NCBI GenBank assembly: GCA_024694365.1
Contig: JAILJX010000016.1
Location: 1-34,192 of the forward strand
Origin: Kiritimatiellia bacterium
GTDB lineage: Bacteria > Verrucomicrobiota > Kiritimatiellia > RFP12 > UBA1067
DNA length: 34,192 nucleotides
Reading direction: 5' to 3'
The translations under genes were made by a program, and so were the position numbers. Positions 9,001 through 16,900 of this stretch are shown piece by piece (the stretch's first letter is position 1; each line of letters begins with the position of its first letter). Below the pieces are notes generated by a model. It was not told the origin of the DNA, did no database searches, and saw only the letters and a list, made by a program, of their open reading frames with translations.

Positions 9001-10398
9001 GACCTCAAATGCGCGAATCCTTCGGCCCGCGTGTCGGTGAAACTCGTGTCCGAGGCGGGCGTCGGAACGATCGCCGCCGGTGTCGCCAAGGCCCATGCCG
9101 ACGCGATTGTCATCTCCGGGTTTGACGGAGGGACGGGGGCTGCGCCTCTCACGTCGATGAAACACGCCGGACTCCCCTGGGAGACGGGGCTCGCCGAGGC
9201 CCACCAGACCCTTGTCAAAAACGGCCTTCGCTCGCGCGTCAGGCTGCAGGTCGACGGGCAATTGAGGACCGGCCGCGACATCGTGACGGCGGCGATGCTG
9301 GGTGCGGACGAATTTGCGTTCGGAACGCCCATGCTCGTCTCGCTTGGATGCGTGCAGTGCCGCAACTGCAACCTGAATTCCTGTCCGGTAGGAATCGCGA
9401 CGCAGAAGAGGGAGCTGAGGGAAAAATTCTCCGGCAAGCCGGAGCACCTGAAGAACTTTTTCCTCTTCCTTGCGGAGAACGTGCGCGAGCGTCTCGCGTC
9501 GCTTGGTCTCAGATCGCTCGCCGAGGCGAGGGGGAGGTCCGATCTGCTCCGGGGCGGGGAAGGTTTTGCCTTTGCGGATCTTTTTGCCGTTGCATGCGAC
9601 GAGACTCCGGGCCGGGAGGAGGATGTTCTCGCCTCGAACTACGACAGGCGCGAGCTTGTGGATGCGATACTTCCTGCGCTTCCCGGTAAAGTGCGCCTCT
9701 CAAGGAAATGCATGAATGTCGATCGCGCGGTCGGGACGCTCCTCTCCGGCGAAATCGCAGGGGCGGGCTTCAAGCTCGAGGATGAAACCGTTTCGGTCGA
9801 TTTCGAAGGCGTCGGCGGACAGTCCTTCGGCGCATTCCTCGCAAAGGGCGTGACGTTCAATCTTCGCGGCGAGGCGAACGACTATCTGGGGAAGGGTCTT
9901 TCGGGAGGGATCGTGACTCTGGCGCCCCCCGAGGATTTCCCGGGTGAGGCCGACAGAAACGCGATAGCAGGGAATGTGATCGCCTACGGCGCGACTTCCG
10001 GGAAGATCTTCATCAACGGTCTGGCGGGCGAGCGTTTTGCCGTCCGCAATTCCGGCGCAACGCTTGTGGTCGAAGGCATCGGCGACCACGGCTGCGAATA
10101 TATGACGGGCGGCACGGTTGTCGTCCTCGGACCGGTCGGCGTGAATTTCGCGGCGGGCATGACAGGTGGCGTCGCATACGTGTGCGACGAAGCCGGCGAT
10201 CTAGATCTGAATTCGAACCTTGATTCTGTCGACATCTTCCCGGTGGAGGAAGGAAGCGCAGACGAGAGCGAACTTCTCGGGCTCCTCCGCGAACACGTCA
10301 GCCGGACTGGTTCTCCAAAGGCGTCGCGCATTCTGTACGAATGGAGGGAATGGCGGCATCTGTTCGCGAAGGTCTGCGGACGCGTTCCGTGCGGATGA
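6094..10398 (+). CDS. gltB: Glutamate synthase large subunit
   Basis: GltB hydrolyses glutamine in its N-terminal domain and channels ammonia to the FMN site, where 2-oxoglutarate becomes glutamate. The length, 1434 residues, is usual for bacterial GltB. The N-terminal nucleophile is Cys19 in YEHDACGVG, after an 18-residue propeptide. The glutaminase motif LTHRGATGNDPGTGDGAG follows. The synthase domain shows SNSGEGGENRERF, KPGEGGQLPAHKV and GFDGGTGAAP. The [3Fe-4S] ligands are C1086-x5-C1092-x4-C1097, and the C-terminal GxxGG-rich beta-helix ends the protein. It begins 3 bp after gltD. An odd Ala/Arg/Pro/Ser-rich repeat at about residues 746-763 comes from a 27-bp tandem duplication just before GGLYRYRKGGEEHLW. 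Confidence 0.97.
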   Translation: MEDFQEKGLYRSEYEHDACGVGMVANLSGEASRAIVEGALGVLKRLTHRGATGNDPGTGDGAGILLKLPDGFFRTCLKDLPPKGEYAVAMVFGAEGEEALFEGVSRENGCEAIAWRDVPVDPGAVGPVAREAMPKIRQFFVTCPSEIKLYAARREIEKRLKNGYICSFSSKTVVYKGLLLATQMEKFYLDLGEKTFASPFAIVHQRYSTNTFPSWELAHPFRAIAHNGEINAIKGNLNSLSAHEKSLASQTLGDDLKKILPLVGKGQSDSASLDNIFELLVAAGRDAPHAMMMLLPQAWGRKYHMGHDIRAFYEYHSALMEPWDGPAAVAFTDGTSLGAALDRNGLRPARWTLSKDGLFVLASETGVLDMPAAEVERHGRLKPGSLLWLDLESHRLMEDRELKTFYARRMPYRRWVAENHIPVNGLFTEIVPSEAEDETALRRRRERFGWSLEDVELVVRPMAETGSEAVGAMGNDAALACLSGKRRSLFDFFHQLFAQVTNPPIDPIREELVMSIMTYIGNKGNFLAETEEHAKLVKMTRPVLTDDELARLKNIPEFPAKTLSLEAAGDLKDSLDALASASVEAVKEGAKILVLSDRSCEGRRVPSLLALAAVNKSLSGEGLRPSVGVVVESGEVFEVHHFAVLLGFGATAVNPYLAFATVSSIGSRDRVKAAANYVSAVCKGLMKVMSKMGISTLRSYRSAGIFEVVGLGPKLMAEYFPGVASPVGGLELEDLELTLLGQGCGAARGPVRSTAARGPVRSTASGGLYRYRKGGEEHLWSPERVVDFRESVRNGDYSRFRKYADSIDSSSSVTLRSRFSFKETEPVALEEVESAESMVKRFVGGAMSLGSLSPEAHETIAVALNSLGTMSNSGEGGENRERFGTDRASAIKQVASGRFGVTIEYLRSAKDIQIKLAQGAKPGEGGQLPAHKVDEFVGRLRHAKPGTTLISPPPHHDIYSIEDLAELIYDLKCANPSARVSVKLVSEAGVGTIAAGVAKAHADAIVISGFDGGTGAAPLTSMKHAGLPWETGLAEAHQTLVKNGLRSRVRLQVDGQLRTGRDIVTAAMLGADEFAFGTPMLVSLGCVQCRNCNLNSCPVGIATQKRELREKFSGKPEHLKNFFLFLAENVRERLASLGLRSLAEARGRSDLLRGGEGFAFADLFAVACDETPGREEDVLASNYDRRELVDAILPALPGKVRLSRKCMNVDRAVGTLLSGEIAGAGFKLEDETVSVDFEGVGGQSFGAFLAKGVTFNLRGEANDYLGKGLSGGIVTLAPPEDFPGEADRNAIAGNVIAYGATSGKIFINGLAGERFAVRNSGATLVVEGIGDHGCEYMTGGTVVVLGPVGVNFAAGMTGGVAYVCDEAGDLDLNSNLDSVDIFPVEEGSADESELLGLLREHVSRTGSPKASRILYEWREWRHLFAKVCGRVPCG
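8329..8382 (+). repeat. Tandem 27-bp repeat inside gltB
   Basis: Two head-to-tail 27-bp copies (8329-8355 and 8356-8382) differ by one base. They encode two copies of ARGPVRSTA and keep the frame. AGAGGCC inside the units can pair with GGCCTCT at 8391-8397, so the DNA can form hairpins. The position matches a variable linker between the central and FMN domains in the family, so the enzyme may tolerate it. Confidence 0.85.
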
Positions 10399-10431
10399 AG
10401 CGCGGCGGCCGACATCCCCCAAACGAGCTAT

Positions 10432-10460
10432 TTGCCAACCTGTGAACGTTATGGTATAAT
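10432..10460 (+). promoter_or_regulatory. Sigma-70 promoter of the transhydrogenase operon
   Basis: TTGCCA (10432-10437) and TATAAT (10455-10460) are 17 bp apart. TGG directly before the -10 makes it an extended -10 promoter. The predicted start is near 10467, about 58 nt before pntAA. It shows that the transhydrogenase genes have their own promoter, although read-through from gltB is possible because no terminator is visible between them. Confidence 0.85.
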
Positions 10461-10524
10461 TTCCCGCTTTCTGGCAGGATAGTGTCAGTGATAAGAGAGT
10501 GAAAGATCAGGGAAAGAGCAGGAG

Positions 10525-11646
10525 ATGAAAAGAATAGTCGTTTGCCGGGAGACGGTTCCGGAAGAGACGCGCGTCGCGCTCGTGCCGCAGGACGTTCGCA
10601 AACTCGCGGGCATGGGGCTTGAAGTGACGGTCGTGTCCGGAGCGGGAAAGAAGAGTGGTTTCGCTGATGCGGACTACGAAACCGCCGGCGCCAGGGTGGT
10701 GAAGGACGAACCTTCCGCCCTCGAAGGCGCGGAGATCGTCCTCAGGGTGATGAAGCCGCAGTCCTCAGCCGCCGCGCCCTCCGGCGCGCTGCATGTGAGC
10801 TATCTCGACCCGTTCAACGAAAAGGACCTCGTCTCTGCGCTGGCTGAAGCCGGCGTCAAGGCGATATCGCTCGAGATGATCCCCCGCACGACTCTCGCCC
10901 AGAAGATGGACGTGCAGAGTTCACAGACGTCGCTGGCGGGATACGTGGCGGTTCTCAACGCCTCGGCGCGCCTTCCGAAGATACTTCCCATGATGGTCAC
11001 GCCCGCCGGCACCATCCAGCCCGCACGCGTTTTCGTGATCGGCGTCGGCGTTGCGGGATTGCAGGCGATAGCCACCGCGAAACGCCTGGGCGCGAGGGTG
11101 GATGCATTCGATACGCGTCCGGTCGTGGAGGAGCAGGTGAAGTCGCTGGGCGCCAATTTCGTCAAGATAGACCTGGGCGAGATGGGCCAGACGGACCAAG
11201 GCTACGCCAAGGAGCTCACCCCGGAGCAGATCGCCCTCCAGCGCGAAGGCCAGGCCAAGGTCTGCGAGAAGTCCGACATCGTCATAACGACCGCGAGGGT
11301 CTTCGGACGCAAAGCCCCCCGTCTCGTCACCCGGGACGTCCTCGCCAGGATGCGCCCCGGCGCGGTCGTCGTGGATATGGCGGCAGACTCAGGCGGCAAC
11401 GTTGAGGGGTCCGATCCGAAACGCGAGGTCGTCACGGAGAACGGAGTCGTGATTCTTCCCGGCGCCGAGCTTGCGAGGCAGGTCCCGCAGGACGCCTCGA
11501 AGATGTTTTCGGGCAACATCACGGCGCTTCTTTCGCACTGCTTCGACAGGGAGTCGAAGGAGGTCGTTCTCGACCGCGGGGACGAAATCATAAAGGGCTG
11601 CCTCGTCACGGCGGACGGACGCATCGTGCATCCGCGTTTCGCCTGA
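10525..11646 (+). CDS. pntAA: NAD(P) transhydrogenase alpha subunit, part 1 (soluble NAD-binding domain dI)
   Basis: Proton-translocating transhydrogenase uses the proton gradient to move hydride from NADH to NADP+. This 373-residue protein is the cytosolic NAD(H)-binding domain I. It starts MKRIVVCRETVPEETRVALVP and has VFVIGVGVAGLQAIATAKRLGA (GxGxxG Rossmann motif) near 170-190, then DAFDTRP and the mobile-loop region. It is related to alanine dehydrogenase, but the next two genes settle the identity. A GCAGGAG site precedes the ATG. The alpha chain is split in two, as in Rhodospirillum-type enzymes, rather than fused as in E. coli PntA. Confidence 0.95.
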   Translation: MKRIVVCRETVPEETRVALVPQDVRKLAGMGLEVTVVSGAGKKSGFADADYETAGARVVKDEPSALEGAEIVLRVMKPQSSAAAPSGALHVSYLDPFNEKDLVSALAEAGVKAISLEMIPRTTLAQKMDVQSSQTSLAGYVAVLNASARLPKILPMMVTPAGTIQPARVFVIGVGVAGLQAIATAKRLGARVDAFDTRPVVEEQVKSLGANFVKIDLGEMGQTDQGYAKELTPEQIALQREGQAKVCEKSDIVITTARVFGRKAPRLVTRDVLARMRPGAVVVDMAADSGGNVEGSDPKREVVTENGVVILPGAELARQVPQDASKMFSGNITALLSHCFDRESKEVVLDRGDEIIKGCLVTADGRIVHPRFA

Positions 11647-11676
11647 GGGGCCCCGGGCAAATAAAGGAGCAGGAAA

Positions 11677-11982
11677 ATGACGCTTATATTCATATTCATA
11701 ATATCGGCATTCCTCGGAATGGAGCTCATCTCCAAGGTGCCTTCGCAGCTCCACACGCCGCTGATGTCGGGAACGAACGCGATTTCGGGCATCACGCTCG
11801 TAGGTGCGCTCGCGGTGGCGGCTGTGGCGGTCCGCACCGAGGGGACCGTCGCGGCCATCCTCGGCGTCGTCGCGATAGTCCTTGCGACAATCAATGTCGT
11901 CGGCGGATATCTCGTCACGGACCGAATGCTTGGCATGTTCAAGAAGCGCGACGCCAAGAAAGAAGGGGGGCGGTCGAAGTGA
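11677..11982 (+). CDS. pntAB: NAD(P) transhydrogenase alpha subunit, part 2 (membrane domain)
   Basis: This 101-residue protein is the separate membrane-anchoring segment of the alpha chain, forming part of the proton channel with the beta subunit. It has about three hydrophobic stretches: LIFIFIISAFLGMELI, then GTNAISGITLVGALAVAAVAV, then TVAAILGVVAIVLATINVVGGYLVT. The typical 'VP..LHTPLMSGTNAISGI' signature is present. An AAAGGAGCAGG site lies before the ATG. It ends in a basic cytosolic tail and overlaps pntB by 4 bp. Confidence 0.95.
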   Translation: MTLIFIFIISAFLGMELISKVPSQLHTPLMSGTNAISGITLVGALAVAAVAVRTEGTVAAILGVVAIVLATINVVGGYLVTDRMLGMFKKRDAKKEGGRSK

Positions 11983-13394
11983 ACGAGACTCTTCTGGCGG
12001 TGTTTTACATGATTTCTGCGGTTCTCTTCATAAGGGGAATCAAGCTTCTCGGCAAGCCCGACACTGCACGCCGCGGCAACCTCTATTCGTCGCTGGGCAT
12101 GCTTCTCGCCGTAATTGCGGTGCTCAGCGAGAAGAGCGTGGTCGGGAGCGGGGCGTCCGGCTACATCACCGTCGCCTGCGCAGTCGCCGCGGGATCCGTG
12201 ATAGGCGCCGTCTGGGCGCGCCTTGTCCCCATGACGGGCATGCCTGAACTGGTCGCTCTTTTCAACGGCTTCGGCGGGCTGTCCTCTATGTGCGTCGCGC
12301 TGTCGCAGTATTTCCTCTGCAGCGGCGACGCGTTCTGGAAAAGCGGCGGATTCGACCCTTTTACCGCTGCGACGATGGGGCTTACGATCCTCATAGGCGC
12401 CCTCGCCTTCACCGGATCGGTCGTGGCCTGGGGCAAGCTTGCCGGGAATGCGATGAAAAAGCTGAAGTACATTCCATGCAAGAACGCCGTCAACGCGGCG
12501 CTTTGCCTTGTGGCTCTTGCGGGAATCTTGATGTTCGCCCTCGCCCGCGGGAATGCGGCGCTCGCGGCGGCAGGGATAGCCGTCGTCTCCATCGCGTCGC
12601 TGGTGCTGGGCCTTACGCTCGTCATACCGATCGGCGGGGGCGACATGCCGGTCGTCATTTCGCTTTTGAATGCGCTCTCCGGCCTTGCGGCGGCGTTTGC
12701 CGGCTTCTCGCTGCTGAACACTGTTCTCGTCGTTTCTGGCTGCCTCGTCGGCGCTTCCGGACTCATCCTCACGCTTGTCATGTGCAAGGCGATGAACAAG
12801 TCCATGGCGAAGCTTCTCTTCTCTGCGCAGAAAAAGCCCGGCGCGAAAGGCGCGGCGGGGGTTGCGCGCGAGCCGCGCGCGACGAACGTGGACGACGCCT
12901 ATCTCGTTCTCGAGGCCGCGCGCAGCGTGGCGATAGTCCCGGGATACGGCATGGCGGTCGCCCAGGCTCAGCATGCGGTGAAGGCGCTTGCGGACAAGCT
13001 TGAACGCAACGGAGCCGAGGTGACGTACGTCATCCATCCTGTCGCGGGGCGCATGCCGGGGCATATGAACGTTCTTCTCGCCGAGGCGAACGTCCCCTAC
13101 GAGCAGCTGAAGACCGCGGACGAAATGACCGACACCCTGCCGCTCGTCGACGTGGCCGTGGTGATAGGCGCCAACGACGTGGTCAATCCGTCGGCGAAGG
13201 ACGATCCTTCGTCGCCGATATACGGCATGCCAATCGTGAATGCGTATGATGCCAGGACCGTTTTCGTCCTCAAGCGCGGCTCGGGAACTGGCTTCTCGGG
13301 CCTGGAGAATCCGCTTTTCACGAGAGACAACACTCTTATGATCTACGGGGATGCGAAGTCTACCGTTCAGCAGCTTGCGGCGGCTTTCGATTGA
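11979..13394 (+). CDS. pntB: NAD(P) transhydrogenase beta subunit
   Basis: PntB carries the remaining proton-channel helices and the cytosolic NADP(H)-binding domain III. The protein is 471 residues with about nine hydrophobic segments up to roughly residue 275. The dIII domain follows: SVAIVPGYGMAVAQAQHAVKAL (NADP-binding GYGxAVA), HPVAGRMPGHMNVLLAEA, DVAVVIGANDVVNPSA and KRGSGTGFSGLENPLF. The start is a GTG at 11979 inside the end of pntAB (GTGA overlap), which indicates coupled translation. The NADPH made is a logical supply for the GOGAT encoded upstream. Confidence 0.96.
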   Translation: MNETLLAVFYMISAVLFIRGIKLLGKPDTARRGNLYSSLGMLLAVIAVLSEKSVVGSGASGYITVACAVAAGSVIGAVWARLVPMTGMPELVALFNGFGGLSSMCVALSQYFLCSGDAFWKSGGFDPFTAATMGLTILIGALAFTGSVVAWGKLAGNAMKKLKYIPCKNAVNAALCLVALAGILMFALARGNAALAAAGIAVVSIASLVLGLTLVIPIGGGDMPVVISLLNALSGLAAAFAGFSLLNTVLVVSGCLVGASGLILTLVMCKAMNKSMAKLLFSAQKKPGAKGAAGVAREPRATNVDDAYLVLEAARSVAIVPGYGMAVAQAQHAVKALADKLERNGAEVTYVIHPVAGRMPGHMNVLLAEANVPYEQLKTADEMTDTLPLVDVAVVIGANDVVNPSAKDDPSSPIYGMPIVNAYDARTVFVLKRGSGTGFSGLENPLFTRDNTLMIYGDAKSTVQQLAAAFD

Positions 13395-13407
13395 TGGAGG
13401 AGAGGGG

Positions 13408-13863
13408 ATGAAACGCAGATTCGCTGTTCTGCTGTCGGTTGCGGCGCTGCTTTTTGCGGGGCTTGGCATGGACGGAAGGTCTTATTGCTGCAAGTACTGC
13501 GGTTGGAAGGCGAATTCCGTCGCGGCGCTTACGTCGATGAAGTGCCGACTCCATCCCGACGGACCCTACAAAGGGCGCCACGCGCCCTACGAGGGGGCGG
13601 AAAGCAAGACGTACTGCTGCAGGTATTGCGGCTGGAAGGCGACTTCCGTCGCGGCGCTTACGTCGATGAAGTGCCGTCTCCATCCCGACGGACCCTACAA
13701 AGGGCGCCACGCGCCTTACGAGGGGGCGGAAAGCGAAACGTATTGCTGCAAGTATTGCGGCTGGAAGGCGAATTCCGTAGCCGCGCTTACGTCGATGAAG
13801 TGCCGTCTCCATCCCGACGGACCCTACAAAGGGCGCCATGCGCCTGTAGCCGCGCGTCCATAA
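13408..13863 (+). CDS. Exported protein with three CxxC-x14-CxxH zinc-finger-like repeats
   Basis: The function is unknown. The 151-residue protein starts with a signal peptide (MKRRFAVLLSVAALLFAGLG). Nearly all the rest is three copies of a 43-residue unit, the last truncated. Each unit has CC-x2-CGWK and SVAALTSMKCRLHPDGPYKGRHAP. Potential zinc ligands are C28-x2-C31-x14-C46-x2-H49 and the equivalents one and two repeats later, a spacing like eukaryotic-type C2H2/C2HC fingers. The conserved HPDGPYKGRH segment is unlike a DNA-binding helix, and the signal peptide argues for an envelope role. The ATG at 13408 follows GGAGGAGAGGGG and lies 13 bp after pntB, so it is probably in the same transcript. 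I recall similar CKYCG...H.NG...GRH proteins in gut bacteria but cannot confirm this here. Confidence 0.8.
   Translation: MKRRFAVLLSVAALLFAGLGMDGRSYCCKYCGWKANSVAALTSMKCRLHPDGPYKGRHAPYEGAESKTYCCRYCGWKATSVAALTSMKCRLHPDGPYKGRHAPYEGAESETYCCKYCGWKANSVAALTSMKCRLHPDGPYKGRHAPVAARP
13483..13845 (+). repeat. 129-bp coding tandem repeat (two full units plus a truncated third)
   Basis: Units start at 13483, 13612 and 13741, an exact 129-bp period (43 codons). They are almost identical at DNA level, including most synonymous positions, which points to recent duplication or ongoing gene conversion. Copy number may vary between strains. Confidence 0.92.
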
Positions 13864-13882
13864 CGGGCGCGCAATATTGAGC

Positions 13883-13928
13883 CCCCCCGTTTGGGTGGGT
13901 GACTCATTGCGTCAAGAAGTGGTAGAAT
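13883..13928 (+). promoter_or_regulatory. Upstream element plus extended -10 promoter of the first giant surface protein
   Basis: The 16-mer CCCCCCGTTTGGGTGG (13883-13898) lies 40 bp (start to start) before a TGG-TAGAAT -10 box (13923-13928). The same 16-mer, at the same distance from TACAAT, precedes the second giant gene. No good -35 hexamer exists (TGACTC at 13900 at best), so an activator on the shared element is plausible. The RNA leader would be about 40 nt. Confidence 0.65.
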
Positions 13929-13974
13929 ATCGTAAGAATTCACCACCATAGGCGTATCATATAGAGGGATCGAC

Positions 13975-16900
13975 ATGAAAACATCGACGATGAAAAACGT
14001 TGTTTCATTGATGGCCGTCTTGGCCGTTGCTTGCGGGGCGAAGGCGACCACCAACTGGCAGCAGGGCTCTGCCGACAGCGAAGGCCGCTATCTTGTTTCG
14101 GAAGGAGCCAACTGGACCGGCGGACAAAAGCCTGATAAAGATTCGGTGCAGTTTACGATAGCCTCAACCGCGACGTTCGATGCAATGCTTAATGTCACCG
14201 GCTGGCTTTGGGTCGGATCTACGGATGGGGCTTTCGCGAGCGATGATTCGTGGTGTGTCTGGCAATCTCTCAACAATAGCTCCGATTACGGCATTTCGGC
14301 CGCTTGCAAAATGGCGGTGAGCGATGCCGATACCCAAACCGGAAATGTCTGGATTAAGAGTGGATCATATTCTTTCACTGATTTTGATTGGGGCCTTGGC
14401 AACGGACCTGCGAAAATCAAAATGACCGGCGGCACACTGAAAGCTGTTGGCTTCACGAATCTCTCGGGCAAGCCTGAGGCGAAGCTGGAAATCGGCGGGG
14501 GAAATCTCGATACGGACGGTGAATTCGTGATTGGAACTACGACAGGCAGCACTGGCGTCGTCTATCAGACGGGCGGCGAGTTCACGCCACATAAATTCTG
14601 GGTTGGTTCCCGCTATGAATATGCCGAAGGTGCGTACGGCAAGTACGTAATGACCGGCGGCTCGCTCACTACCGATGCGGATCAGGATTTCGTGGTCGGC
14701 GGCATGGCCAATTCGACTGGCGTCGTCGAGGTTGAGAATGGGACGGTCACTGTGGGCGGAGCGCTGCTTGTTCCGTGGGCCGATAACGCGGTCGGGCGGA
14801 TGACTGTCGGATCTGGCTCCATGATTGCCTGTGCAAAAGGGTTGGTGATGGGTGACAATGCTTCCGGGGATGGCGTGTTCACGATGAACGGTGGTAAACT
14901 CACCACGGGTGACAGCATTTATGTAGCCAAAGGGGCCAATGCAACTGCTTTGCTAACGTTGAACGGAGGCGAGATAGAGTCGGCCTCCGGCAAGAATTTC
15001 TATGCTGGCGGCGGCGCTGGATCGAAAGGCGAGGTAGTAGTCAATGGAGGGCATCTCAAGGTTGACAGCCAAATCCAGCTTGCCACTGCTTCCGGTTCAA
15101 CGGGCATCGTCCATGTCGTGAGCGGGACGGTCACAAATACGAGCTGGCTTGTTGTTGGCATCAATACCGCATGTCACTATTCCAAGCTCCTTATCGAAGG
15201 CGGTGAAGTGTACAACGGCGGCAATACGACTCTCGGGTCTGGTATGGGCAATGGCTCGCAGGATGAGCTCGTAGTGGCCGGAACTGGCGTTCTGCGCACG
15301 CGTGGCAACATCTATATCGGTGAGGGCCATACGTATGACGGCAGCAATCCTGCTTCGGCAACTGTGACGGTAGACGGCGGACTTGTCGACAACTCGAACG
15401 GAACGACGCAGTTTTTCAACGGCAACAGCATCTCCGGCACGACCGGAACGTTGAACCTCAACGGCGGAGAATATGTCACAAAGCAGATCAAGTACGTCAA
15501 CGGCTCGGGAAATGCGGTCGTGAATCTCGGCGGCGGAACGCTCACGGCAGCAAGCGGAGCCGATGCCTATATGATTTATGCGCAATCCGGGAAAGACCTT
15601 TCCGTAAATCTGGTGGAAGGCACGACCTCCACAATCGACATAGCAGGCCAGAGCCAGCACATCAATGTGCCCATTTCCGGGACCGGCACTCTTACTGTCA
15701 CTGGCGGCGGCACTCTCACGCTCAGCAAGGTTCCGTCATCGTCCATTGCGGTTGCTCTTGATTCTGATGTGACGCTAATAGTCCCTGTCGGCACCGAGTT
15801 CAGTTCCCTCTCTGTCGGCGACAATGCCAATCTCATTTATTCCGCGAGCGAATATACTGAAGGGACTGAGTTTACGGCAGGCACGATTTCCAACTTGACT
15901 TTGCCTGATGGCGAGGAGTGGGCTTCGCACATCTTCATCACAACAGGCACGCGCACATCGAATGTGCTTGCAATGGACGGAACAACTCTCAAGGCGACGG
16001 TTTCTGCGGCCGCAGAGACTGATGCAACGACTTCCATCTGGATTGGCGGCGATTCCACATCCTGGACCGATGCAGACAATTGGACGGCGGGAGTTCCGAA
16101 CAGCACAGTCGATACAGCAGTTTTTCCTTGTGATGCTCGTTTCCGTTCCAATGCCGATATAGCGGTTCACATTTTGAAAATCTCCGATGGACACACGGTG
16201 AAATTTCATCGGTCAGGCGGTTGGCCGAAACTGCGCGTAGCCGAAGCCCGCGGCGGAACCATCAACCTTTCCTGCCGCGGAATAGGTCCGGTAGCAGGCG
16301 CGAGCGCGGCAATATACAGCAATGTCGAGACGGATCCCACTGAAAGCGGTGCAAATCAGGATTGCTGGATCGAGGGCAATTCTGCGGATGAGACGCTCGA
16401 TATATACGGCAATATTTATGCCACAAATTGCGTCTTTCGCATCAACGGGAATGTGAATCTCCATGGCACGCTTGTCTGCGGATCGACAACGACCACCGCT
16501 GACAATAACCGCTTCATGGCTTCGACCGTCAAATCGGGCGGTGTGATCAAGACGATTGATGGCGGTCTTGTTAAATTCCTCGCATCGTCTGAAATGGAAT
16601 CGGGCGGCAGTTTGATTGCGGATGGGGGAACCATCACTCTTGAGACTGGTGTTACTTTGCCTAAAGGTTCAACAATCGGTGGTGCAGAAGGCGGCTCGGT
16701 CAATATATTGGGCGCAGCAACGATAGGCGGCAATCTTGCAGGAGCGCCGACAATCAACATTTCCAACGCCAAGACTGATGTGCACCTTTCCGGCAATAAC
16801 GAAGAGTTCGCCGGCGTAGTCAACAACGCAAGATACGATCATGTCATTTATTTTGATGCAGCGACAGCCGGCAGTCCTCTTGCCACTTGGAACATAGTAG

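Noticed and set aside
11202..13469. Long open frame on the minus strand opposite the transhydrogenase genes
   Set aside because: Antisense shadow of pntAA-pntAB-pntB, with no start signal or motif.
13864..13900. Terminator after the zinc-finger-like gene
   Set aside because: GGGC...GCCC is weak and is followed by C residues, not T. The C-run belongs to the shared upstream element.
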